Assembly: GCA_964349065.1 (NCBI GenBank)
Contig: CAYGEY010000014.1
Span: forward strand, 1-23,149
DNA length: 23,149 bases
Reading direction: 5' to 3'
Origin: CAYGEY01 sp964349065
GTDB lineage: Bacteria > Patescibacteriota > Gracilibacteria > 1-14-2-50-48-13
Shown here: positions 14,947 through 21,924 of the stretch, piece by piece
Position numbering within the stretch: position 1 is the stretch's first letter
Layout of the letters: each line of letters starts with the position of its first letter
Notes under the pieces: model-generated
Told to the model about the DNA's origin: nothing
Databases searched by the model: none
What the model saw: the letters and a program-made list of their open reading frames with translations, nothing else
Made by a program: the position numbers and the translations under genes

Positions 14947-16017
14947 ATGAAAATATTAGCCGTAGAGTCGTCTGCTGATGATCTGTCTTGGGCAGTCGTT
15001 GAAGATGGCTCTATTGTGGTAGCATGTGGAATGGCCTCTCAGACAGAGCTCCATACAAAAACAGGCGGGATAGTGCCGGAAGTAGCCTCTAGGGAACATA
15101 TGAGAACAGTTATACCGGTATTAGAGGAAGTCATAAAAAAGCTTTCATTAGTTGAAATTGATGCGATTGCAGTGACATATGGTCCTGGCCTTGTAGGGTC
15201 ACTTTTAGTGGGGCTTATGGCGGCCAAAACATTGGCACTAGCTTTGGGCAAACCACTTATCCCTGTTCATCATATAGAGGGGCATATTGCCGCGAATTGG
15301 CTTGAGCGTGATGCAAAGACATTACAGGGAAAGAAAATTATTTTAACTGTATCTGGAGGACATAATGATTTGTATCTTATGGAACAGTTTGGTCAATTTG
15401 AGCAAGTTGGTTGGACACTTGATGATGCGGCAGGTGAAGCATATGACAAGACTGCCAGGATGCTTGGTCTTGGATATCCGGGAGGGCCTTCAATTGATAA
15501 ATTTATTTTGGAAAATAGAGATCAGTTTGGTCATTTGGCAAATCCATATATTTTGCCTAGAGCTCTCGGAGAAAAAGGGAGTTTATTATTTAGCTTTAGT
15601 GGACTCAAGAGTGAGGTGCGAAGGCAAGTAGTAAAGCTGGAACAACCATCTCCTCAAGAGAAATTTTTTCTGGCACAGGAGTTTGTTGAGGCTGTAACAG
15701 ATGTCCTGGCAAGGAGATTGTTTGAAGCCGGCGAGAAATATGAAGCTGAAATTTTTATGGTGACAGGTGGAGTTTCAGCAAGTAACCGACTCAAGGAAAA
15801 AGTTTTTGAATTAGCACACCAGAAAGGGATTGATACAGAAAAGATTTTTTTTCCTGTGAAGAAATTATATTCTACTGATAATGCCGCTATGATTGGTAGT
15901 GCGGCATACTTTGTGTATCAACACTGTAATGAACGTGTGAAAGTGTCAGATCAGGATATTATTACACTTGCACCTCATCTCCAATTTGGGTTGAATTTGG
16001 CCAATACAAAAGCGTAA
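14947..16017 (+). CDS. tsaD: tRNA N6-adenosine threonylcarbamoyltransferase TsaD
   Basis: The 356-residue product has the ASKHA fold signatures: the metal-binding HIEGH (within VHHIEGHIAANWL), GPGLVGSLLVGL, VSGGHNDLY, DDAAGEAYDKTARMLGLGYP, FSGLKSEVRR, VTGGVSASNRL and a C-terminal STDNAAMIGSAAY. It transfers threonylcarbamoyl to A37 of ANN-decoding tRNAs, together with TsaB and TsaE. The N-terminal motif reads ESSADDLSWAVV where ETSCDETxxAVV is usual, a mild departure. AAGGAG sits just before the ATG, one of the few clear ribosome sites in the window. Its last 56 bp overlap the convergent ATPase-like gene. Confidence 0.96.
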   Translation: MKILAVESSADDLSWAVVEDGSIVVACGMASQTELHTKTGGIVPEVASREHMRTVIPVLEEVIKKLSLVEIDAIAVTYGPGLVGSLLVGLMAAKTLALALGKPLIPVHHIEGHIAANWLERDAKTLQGKKIILTVSGGHNDLYLMEQFGQFEQVGWTLDDAAGEAYDKTARMLGLGYPGGPSIDKFILENRDQFGHLANPYILPRALGEKGSLLFSFSGLKSEVRRQVVKLEQPSPQEKFFLAQEFVEAVTDVLARRLFEAGEKYEAEIFMVTGGVSASNRLKEKVFELAHQKGIDTEKIFFPVKKLYSTDNAAMIGSAAYFVYQHCNERVKVSDQDIITLAPHLQFGLNLANTKA

Positions 16018-18484
16018 GGAGGCTTCCTGAAAGAAGTGTAATTACATATGAAACAAATAAAGTCAGATGTTTCATGAGAACAGGTGTTGTAATTGCAATA
16101 ACAATAGTTGATATGGTAATAATTATTGCTGCAAAGAGTATGCAGAGGACATACAGCTTTTCAGGGAGTTTCGTTCTGAGTAAAAAGAGATGAAAAATTA
16201 GGCCAGAAAAAATACCTAATACAAAAAATGATATCCATTCCTTCATGAGAAGTTCTTTCATGGGTATATCCTGCATATATGTGAGGAGAAATGCATATAC
16301 TGACACTGAGATGAATGATGCACCACCAGTTATAAATAGTTGTCTAATACTTGAGGCACCGTAGAAATACCTTTTTGATTTGTTTTCTCTTTCATCAAAT
16401 GTATTTGTGGCACTTGTTTTTTTGTCAAAGAAATATGGATGAAATGAGAACACAATCGCTAGGGAACAAATATATACAATAATTGGTGCAGTATATAATG
16501 TATGTTCAAGAGATATTTGTGGAAAAATGAAGGAAAAGCCAATGAGAAGAAATGAACAAAATAATGCAAACATATAGTTGATTCTCGCCAGAAATCTAGC
16601 TACATGTGTCATGTTTCCAGCTATTTTTAGAACAGTGCTTTGTCTCAGGGGAGAATCTGATAGAGGTACAAAGAAAAGAAATAATGATGAATCTTGGTTC
16701 TTTGACAAAAGAAGCGCTGTATTTTTTGTTGAAGTTTCTGTTTCTGAATAATTGTGGAGAGAAATAAGCATTGGGTGCGTAATGTGCATGAGTACAGTTG
16801 ATGGTCCTGATGTACCTTCAGATGTCGTGCGAGTATGATAGTCCTCATAGTTTTCTTCAATAATATTTGTTTCTTTAATACCTAAAATCTCTGCAAGAAA
16901 ATGTTTATTATGAAGAAAATAACTATAAAGAATCAGATTCTTTTTCTGAGAAAGTAGTGTGTGGTAGAGGGTAAAATATTCATGTGACAATAACATAGGT
17001 GTTGCTAAATATCCCAAGAATATGATTTTAGATGTATCACCTTCATTTTCCATTAATCCGAGCCCCTGTAGGTGATAGCCCTTCATACGTAGACCTATCA
17101 TAGTATCTTTCATTTTATTTTTTTCGTGGACGTAGTATCTACGTCGATTACCTGTGCCTGCAAGATCGTCCCATACATAGGTGGATTCTTCGAGGAGTTC
17201 TTCAGGTGATTTGGCTATGACTGTAATTATATTTTTTTCTTCGGAATCCTTTGTATGTTGCTCATATACAAAAAAACCTTCAAGAATATGTCCTGTTTTA
17301 TCTTTACCGAAATAGGATTGTTCAGGGATATAAACTAGGGAAGGGTCTCTTGTTACAGTAAAACCGTGTTGTTTATGAAGATGTTCAAATAACATTGCAT
17401 ACATGGTATTTTCTGATGGTGTTGTGAGTGTGAGCATCCCAAAAAAATTGGAAAGAAGATTTTTATGAGATTTTACTAATTTGGGATTATGCAGTTCAAT
17501 AGCCGATTTATTAACAAAGACAATTGCTTCTTTGGGATCGCTTTGTAAGAGGGTGTCATCAAGTGGCATTAGGATTGTATCTTGTTGTTCAAGCAAGCCA
17601 TACGCCCGTCTTCGTGAATAAATTGTAAGTACGGGAAAGAGAGTAAAAAACCCTTGTATGAATGGTAAAATGAGGAAAAAAACTGAATTTTTTACCGGAA
17701 AATTTGGAATAAGTGTCAGGAGTACAACGAATATCGTAAGTATAAAATTGAGTTTACCAAGATTACTGATTTGTGTTTCTAAGAGGAGTGGTTTTTCAGG
17801 CCGAAACAAAATTTCATAAGCTAAACGATTTTTTCCTGTATAAATCACAATAGCTTTTCCAACTCCGTGTGCAACTTTTGAACCTGCAAAGAGAAGGGTT
17901 TCATGATGTCGTATATCATTATTATGAATTAGCTCATCCGGGAATTTCGCTCGCATTTCATGGCCTTGGCCAAAGAGGTTTGTTTCATTCAAGATGAGTG
18001 ATGTTGATTCTATAACACGCATATCAGCTGTGATGAGATCACCTTCTTTTAATAAAACGATATCTCCTGGAACGAGTGAAACTCCAGGAATTTTTTTCGG
18101 GTTTCTTCCTCGTATAGTGAGTTGGCTTGAGTGATCAATTTTTCGGTCACTCCATATTTTTCTAAAGTGAGCTGTAATTAAAGGCATTTGCATAAAAATA
18201 TGCAGAACAGTTCCTAGGATGGAAAATATTAAAAGGTATGGGATAAATTGAAATTGGTTGGTTGAGAATGCCCAAATAGGACCGATATATGAACCAATTA
18301 CCCAAAGTGGGAATACTCTTCGGAAAAAACCAAGAACTACACTTTTTCCGAATGTATTTCGTTTGTACATGGATTTGGATTTTCGAAGTGCATGCTTAGA
18401 CATACCGGCAGTAAAAGACGTGTGGAATTCTTTTGCCAGTTCTTCGATAGGTTGGTGGGTATAAACTAATTTTTTCTCGTTCAT
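15962..18484 (-). CDS. P-type ATPase-like membrane protein lacking catalytic motifs (pseudo-ATPase)
   Basis: The 840-residue product follows the P-type ATPase plan. An N-terminal cation-ATPase-like segment precedes helices M1-M2 (about 47-105) and an actuator domain (VPGDIVLLKEGD, 138-149). Helices M3-M4 (about 245-290) lead to the phosphorylation and nucleotide domains, and about six C-terminal helices follow (635-825). Key motifs are replaced: TGES reads FGQG (171-174), PEGLP in M4 is absent, the phosphorylated DKTGT reads NKSAI (325-329), KGAPE reads KSPEE (425-429), TGD reads SYF (521-523), and no GDGxND hinge is present. The frame is intact over 2.5 kb, so it is not a simple pseudogene. 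I start at the ATG at 18482-18484; the longer ORF reads through repeat R5. Confidence 0.82.
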   Translation of the reverse strand: MNEKKLVYTHQPIEELAKEFHTSFTAGMSKHALRKSKSMYKRNTFGKSVVLGFFRRVFPLWVIGSYIGPIWAFSTNQFQFIPYLLIFSILGTVLHIFMQMPLITAHFRKIWSDRKIDHSSQLTIRGRNPKKIPGVSLVPGDIVLLKEGDLITADMRVIESTSLILNETNLFGQGHEMRAKFPDELIHNNDIRHHETLLFAGSKVAHGVGKAIVIYTGKNRLAYEILFRPEKPLLLETQISNLGKLNFILTIFVVLLTLIPNFPVKNSVFFLILPFIQGFFTLFPVLTIYSRRRAYGLLEQQDTILMPLDDTLLQSDPKEAIVFVNKSAIELHNPKLVKSHKNLLSNFFGMLTLTTPSENTMYAMLFEHLHKQHGFTVTRDPSLVYIPEQSYFGKDKTGHILEGFFVYEQHTKDSEEKNIITVIAKSPEELLEESTYVWDDLAGTGNRRRYYVHEKNKMKDTMIGLRMKGYHLQGLGLMENEGDTSKIIFLGYLATPMLLSHEYFTLYHTLLSQKKNLILYSYFLHNKHFLAEILGIKETNIIEENYEDYHTRTTSEGTSGPSTVLMHITHPMLISLHNYSETETSTKNTALLLSKNQDSSLFLFFVPLSDSPLRQSTVLKIAGNMTHVARFLARINYMFALFCSFLLIGFSFIFPQISLEHTLYTAPIIVYICSLAIVFSFHPYFFDKKTSATNTFDERENKSKRYFYGASSIRQLFITGGASFISVSVYAFLLTYMQDIPMKELLMKEWISFFVLGIFSGLIFHLFLLRTKLPEKLYVLCILFAAIIITISTIVIAITTPVLMKHLTLFVSYVITLLSGSLLTLLYWPNSTQIGDEVQV

Positions 18485-18506
18485 AATAATAAAAATTCTT
18501 ATAAAT

Positions 18507-18610
18507 GTATATTTCCTCGTCGTCATCGTCGTTCATTCCTCACTGTATAAAACATACAGTTGCGTCATTCTTTCCTCGACTCCTTGAACTATACTATTTC
18601 TAAGAATTTT
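18507..18610 (+). repeat. Dispersed intergenic repeat, copy R5 (full length)
   Basis: Same order as R1: TTCCTCGTCGTCATCGTC, the perfect hairpin ACTGTAT-aaaac-ATACAGT (18542-18560), then CTCCTTGAACTATACTATTT. The outer stem pair is A-T here and G-C in R1. It lies in the divergent gap between the ATPase-like gene and lexA. Confidence 0.85.
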
Positions 18611-18636
18611 TTTATAAGTGCCTAGGAATGTATAGT

Positions 18637-18655
18637 CATTATTGTTTCAATAATG
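18637..18655 (+). other. Perfect hairpin upstream of lexA
   Basis: CATTATTG-ttt-CAATAATG (18637-18655) is a perfect 8-bp stem. AAGTGC (18616-18621) and GCACTT (18655-18660) could extend it across a bulge. There is no T run after it. It lies 50-100 bp before the lexA promoter, and its role is unknown. Confidence 0.5.
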
Positions 18656-18708
18656 CACTTTCTTTAAGGAAAGATCAAGATAAGGGAAGTGATTTTTACA
18701 AAATATTA

Positions 18709-18757
18709 TTGACGGTGAAAAGAATATCACTACAGTAATAGGTGAAAAACTTATTAC
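18709..18757 (+). promoter_or_regulatory. lexA: lexA promoter with candidate operator
   Basis: TTGACG (18709-18714), 16 bp, TACAGT (18731-18736). GGTGAAAA occurs twice, 27 bp apart (18714-18721 and 18741-18748), covering the -35 end and the start site. GTAATA (18735-18740) and TATTAC (18752-18757) form an inverted repeat centred on the expected transcription start. Either could be the site for LexA self-repression. This is inferred from position only. Confidence 0.45.
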
Positions 18758-19380
18758 CTCAATATATGAAAGAACTTCGAACTGATCGGCAAGAGAGTAT
18801 CTATTCCTTCATAGAAAATTACCAATGTGATAATGGATATTCACCTAAGATTACAGAAATCCAGCATGCGTTTCAGATCAAAAGTGTGAATGGTGTTATT
18901 AAGCACTTACAGGCATTAGAGAAGAAGGGATGGATTATTAGAGATAATACAGCGAGAGGAATTGCGCTAGTAGAGAAAGCGTTGGCGAAGAAAGATACGC
19001 AGATGTCACAGATCCCGATTTTCGGGATGATCCCGGCAGGAAATCCGCAGAATTTATCTGATTATATTGAGGGATATCATGCAATTGATTCATCGATGCT
19101 GAAACATCCGGAGTCATCATACGCACTTATTGTAAAAGGTGAGAGTATGATAGATAGTGGGATTTGTGAAGGGGATGTGGTCCTTGTAGAGAGGAAAGAA
19201 CCAAAAGTTGGAGATATTGTTGTAGCTCTTATTGATGGGGGTAATACATTGAAGAGGTTTTTGAAAGATAGTAAGGGGGTGCCATATTTAAAAGCAGAAA
19301 ATGTGAGATTCCCGGAGATTCATCCTACGGAGTCGCTTGAGATACAAGGAGTGGCGGTGTACATTATTAGAAAATTATAG
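18742..19380 (+). CDS. lexA: LexA-type SOS repressor, self-cleaving S24 protease
   Basis: The product has an N-terminal winged helix (RTDRQESIYSFIENYQ, ending EKKGWIIRDNTARGI) and a C-terminal S24 peptidase domain. Counting from the ATG at 18766, the cleavage bond is Ala91-Gly92 (IPAGNP), the nucleophile is Ser127 (KGESMID) and the general base is Lys163 (TLKRF). All are present, so RecA-triggered self-cleavage should work. The ORF starts with GTG at 18742, which could be read from a near-leaderless mRNA. The ATG at 18766 (MKELRTDRQ) fits the family N-terminus better, giving 204 residues. The flippase gene follows after 59 bp with its own candidate promoter. Confidence 0.95.
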   Translation: MKNLLPQYMKELRTDRQESIYSFIENYQCDNGYSPKITEIQHAFQIKSVNGVIKHLQALEKKGWIIRDNTARGIALVEKALAKKDTQMSQIPIFGMIPAGNPQNLSDYIEGYHAIDSSMLKHPESSYALIVKGESMIDSGICEGDVVLVERKEPKVGDIVVALIDGGNTLKRFLKDSKGVPYLKAENVRFPEIHPTESLEIQGVAVYIIRKL

Positions 19381-19383
19381 TGC

Positions 19384-19416
19384 TTGTGAATTTATTCATA
19401 TTGCATACAATATGCA
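19384..19416 (+). promoter_or_regulatory. Candidate flippase promoter with palindrome over the -10
   Basis: TTGTGA (19384-19389), 16 bp, TACAAT (19406-19411). TGCATA-caa-TATGCA (19402-19416) is a perfect palindrome centred on the -10. The leader to the GTG at 19440 is about 22 nt. Confidence 0.5.
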
Positions 19417-19439
19417 CGTTAGTTTCTATGCCTCTTTAA

Positions 19440-20981
19440 GTGACTACAGCTCGAAAAATATTGTCAAATACTCTGGTGCAGGTAGCTGGTAAAGCTGGCA
19501 TTGCGGTGATGAGCTTGGTGACGTCTAAGCTCTTGGCGACGTATTTGATGGTGCATGAACGAGGACAGTATGATTTTATATATGGGATTTTGGCTGTGGT
19601 TGGAATAGTAGCTGATATGGGACTTTATACTATTGCAATACGAGAAATATCTAAGGACGAAAATCAGATGGAAAAGATAATCGGGAATATCCTTTCTATC
19701 AGAAATGTTTTAGTTATTTTAACAATAGGTGGAACATTTACATATTTAGGGATTTCAAATTGGATTACTGGTCAAGTGCCAAATCTGAATTTTTATTTAG
19801 CGCTTCTTTTGGCATCTACGTCGATGATGATTACCTTACTCAATGGTACGGTAACGAGTGTGCTTCAGGTGAAATATGAAATGAAACATGCTACTTTAGC
19901 GCAAATTATAGGTAAGTTCGTGATTATTGTGATAATGGCTATTTCTATGTATGTTTTGTTTACTAAAGCTTCTCCTGGATTCACATCTGAGACGTCGTTT
20001 TGGGGATTTCAGATGTTGTTCTTTTCTGGAATTGTTGGGAATTTCGTTATGTATATGTATACGAGGTACAATGTCAGGAAGTATACTAAACTCAAATATA
20101 GGTTTGATTTTGATATGTGGAAGAGACTGATTAGGGAGTCATTTCCTTATGGTTTTGCTTTAATGATCGGGACAATATATTTTAAGATTGATCTTATACT
20201 CCTGAGAGTATTGTATGCAGATCCTAGGTTTGCAGAGACGCAGATAGGGTATTACGCTGCACCAATTAAAGTGCTAGAGGCGTTTACTCAGTTACCGTTT
20301 TTCTTTTTGAATGCGGTGCTGCCGCTACTCTCAATATATATTAAAGAAAATGATGAAAAATTGCCAAAATTGATACAGTATTCTTTTGATTTTCTGTATA
20401 TTATGGCGGCGCCGATGGTGGCGGGAGGTGTGGCGTTAGGTTATCAGATAATTAATGCTACGAACTCTGAGGCATATTTGAGTCGGTTGTCGGATGGGTT
20501 TGTAGGGTCTGATATACTTTTACAGATACTGATCTTCACATTATTGTTCTCGTTTTTGAATTTGTTGTTTAATTTTATTCTGATGGCAGTGGGGAAGCAG
20601 AAACTTTTGATTTATATTAATTTGATTAGTTTAGCATTTAATGTAGTCGCGAATGTGATTTTTATTCCGAAATTTGGGCTGGTTGCGGCGAGTATCATTA
20701 CGGTTTTGACGGAGCTGGTGGTGCTCATTTGTACATTTGTGTGCGCGAAGAAGTATGTGGTATTTAATATTAACTTTATGAGAGCCGCGAAAATTTCAGT
20801 GATTTCACTGTTGTTGGGGCTGATGTTATGGGTGTTGAAGGATTCTGTGACGAAGGTATTGGGAAATGATTTTGGAATGCTGGGGCTGACGGTGTTCGCG
20901 GCGGCAGCGTATACGGGGATGATATTTTTGTTTCGGGTTGTGGATAAGGATATGGTGCGGTTGATAAAGAAAAATGCATAA
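19440..20981 (+). CDS. Polysaccharide biosynthesis flippase (Wzx-like, MOP superfamily)
   Basis: The 513-residue protein has about 12-14 hydrophobic helices. It begins with KILSNTLVQVAGKAG, the usual opening of Wzx/RfbX-type flippases, and contains IREISKDE, YFKIDLILL and YYAAPIKVLEAFTQLP, which fit the family. It would move lipid-linked sugar units across the membrane, upstream of the polymerase/ligase at 11422 and downstream of glycosyltransferases such as 21925-23046. The start is GTG at 19440; the nearest upstream ATG (19427) is in another frame and stops after three codons. No Shine-Dalgarno is visible. A hairpin (21015-21041) follows the gene. Confidence 0.9.
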   Translation: MTTARKILSNTLVQVAGKAGIAVMSLVTSKLLATYLMVHERGQYDFIYGILAVVGIVADMGLYTIAIREISKDENQMEKIIGNILSIRNVLVILTIGGTFTYLGISNWITGQVPNLNFYLALLLASTSMMITLLNGTVTSVLQVKYEMKHATLAQIIGKFVIIVIMAISMYVLFTKASPGFTSETSFWGFQMLFFSGIVGNFVMYMYTRYNVRKYTKLKYRFDFDMWKRLIRESFPYGFALMIGTIYFKIDLILLRVLYADPRFAETQIGYYAAPIKVLEAFTQLPFFFLNAVLPLLSIYIKENDEKLPKLIQYSFDFLYIMAAPMVAGGVALGYQIINATNSEAYLSRLSDGFVGSDILLQILIFTLLFSFLNLLFNFILMAVGKQKLLIYINLISLAFNVVANVIFIPKFGLVAASIITVLTELVVLICTFVCAKKYVVFNINFMRAAKISVISLLLGLMLWVLKDSVTKVLGNDFGMLGLTVFAAAAYTGMIFLFRVVDKDMVRLIKKNA

Positions 20982-20998
20982 AACCGCTCTCAAACATA

Positions 20999-21013
20999 GC
21001 ATATTGCGTCTTG
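20999..21013 (+). repeat. Fragment of the dispersed repeat, R6
   Basis: GCATATTGCGTC matches the first bases of R2 (GCATATTGCTTCGTC). AACTATTATTTCTA at 21121-21134 resembles the 3' end of the repeat. The middle is replaced by unrelated hairpins, so this may be a degraded copy. Confidence 0.35.
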
Positions 21014-21014
21014 G

Positions 21015-21041
21015 CAGTTATTTCCAAAATGGAACTAACTG
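21015..21041 (+). terminator. Hairpin after the flippase gene
   Basis: CAGTTA-T-TTCCA-aaa-TGGAA-C-TAACTG, an 11-bp stem with one T-C mismatch, followed by AATTTTCTTCC. The T run is weak. Likely terminator for the flippase transcript. Confidence 0.5.
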
Positions 21042-21072
21042 AATTTTCTTCCAATTCTCCAGATTTGAAATG

Positions 21073-21104
21073 AAAAAAAACTCCCGATCGTGAGAAGGGG
21101 AGTC
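21073..21104 (-). terminator. Rho-independent terminator of the pilin-like gene
   Basis: On the minus strand the stem ACTCCC/GGGAGT (21098-21103 and 21080-21085) is followed by TTTTTTTT (21073-21080). It lies 28 bp after the stop codon of the gene at 21132. On the plus strand the same stem is followed by CTTTTGAG, so it may work weakly in both directions. Confidence 0.8.
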
Positions 21105-21131
21105 TTTTGAGATTCTTTAGAACTATTATTT

Positions 21132-21551
21132 CTATTGAAATTGGCTAGCTACGTTTCCACCACTTAATGCGCTGATGATAAATCCTACGATTGCCCATGA
21201 AAGTACAATAAGTGCAAATCCTGCGGCTGCCATCATAAGAGTTTTCTTTGCTTTCTTAAGTGCTTCTTCATTACCTTGACTCATAATGAGTTGAACTCCG
21301 GCGAAGATAATAATAAGTACAGCAACTATTCCAAGTAGCATGAGGAGGTTCTGCAGTAGACCCATAACAATTTGACCTAGATTTTGATTACTGTTTACTG
21401 CTCCAAGTTTAGTTGGTGCTTTATCTAGACCAAAAGCACTCTTTGTCGCAGACTCGTCACCTGGTGCTGCCATAACACTAACCACTGTTCCAAGACTTGT
21501 TCCGTAGAGGACCATTCCTTTTGTAAGGACGTTTTTAAACATTGTTTTCAT
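21132..21551 (-). CDS. VirB2/TrbC-like pilin-family membrane protein
   Basis: The 139-residue product has an N-terminal signal-like segment (about 10-28, ending VSVMAAPGD). Two hydrophobic helices follow (about 62-86 and 106-131), joined by the charged linker SQGNEEALKKAKKTLMM. This is the layout of the TrbC/VirB2 pilin superfamily, and similar small proteins are common in Patescibacteria genomes. No type IV secretion ATPase or channel gene is in the window, so a role in a conjugation-like or surface apparatus is only inferred. The start is the ATG at 21549-21551; an in-frame ATG three codons later is possible. It has its own promoter and a strong terminator, so it is probably transcribed alone and abundantly. 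Confidence 0.78.
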   Translation of the reverse strand: MKTMFKNVLTKGMVLYGTSLGTVVSVMAAPGDESATKSAFGLDKAPTKLGAVNSNQNLGQIVMGLLQNLLMLLGIVAVLIIIFAGVQLIMSQGNEEALKKAKKTLMMAAAGFALIVLSWAIVGFIISALSGGNVASQFQ

Positions 21552-21588
21552 TGAGGTAAATATAAGATCTAAAGAATATGTTCAGAGT

Positions 21589-21617
21589 ATTGTATCAAAT
21601 TAATCCGGATTTTGCAA
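21589..21617 (-). promoter_or_regulatory. Promoter of the pilin-like gene
   Basis: On the minus strand TTGCAA (21612-21617), 17 bp, TACAAT (21589-21594). The -35 lies inside the 3' end of the upstream gene. The leader is about 30 nt. Confidence 0.6.
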
Positions 21618-21920
21618 CAATTCCTGCTTCTGGAGGATTCGAACGTTAAATTTTTTCTTTTCAAATAGTCTTTTATACAGTTTTCGTTTCAGTTCCATCT
21701 GTTTTCCATAGAGTATGTGCGCCTCTAATGAAGAGGAAACTCGGAGAGTAATTGTGTCTTGGACCGATGTGATATCCGGCATAGAGAATGTCTCCGGTAA
21801 TATCTCTGTCAGTATTTCCTTTGTAATATGCGCTACATATGCTCCTTCAGACATACTTCGGAGATGCAGTGCATCCAGTCTTTTACTCGCCAACTCCTGT
21901 AAACTATCTATGTGAAACAT
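21600..21920 (-). CDS. Small hypothetical protein, possibly DUF721/DciA-like
   Basis: The 106-residue product has an N-terminal helical part and a strand (DTITLRVSSSLEAHILYGKQ) followed by a helix and a final strand (KKFNVRILQKQ). This order, with a charged LxVxVxSS-type strand, resembles the DUF721/DciA family, whose members help load the replicative helicase. The similarity is weak and by eye only. The usual Trp in the family motif is missing. It begins 4 bp after the stop of the glycosyltransferase gene, so the two share a transcript. The promoter of the next gene overlaps its 3' end. Confidence 0.6.
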   Translation of the reverse strand: MFHIDSLQELASKRLDALHLRSMSEGAYVAHITKEILTEILPETFSMPDITSVQDTITLRVSSSLEAHILYGKQMELKRKLYKRLFEKKKFNVRILQKQELLQNPD

Positions 21921-21924
21921 CGTT

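Noticed and set aside
14947..14990. TsaD N-terminal motif change (ESSADD) as evidence of loss of function
   Set aside because: The metal-binding HIEGH and all other signatures are intact, so the change looks like ordinary lineage variation.
17288..17302. DKTG string in the ATPase-like protein (residues 395-398), resembling the DKTGT phosphorylation motif
   Set aside because: It lies about 70 residues too far along, in the nucleotide-binding part where DPTExALL is expected. The true motif position, just after helix M4, reads NKSAI.
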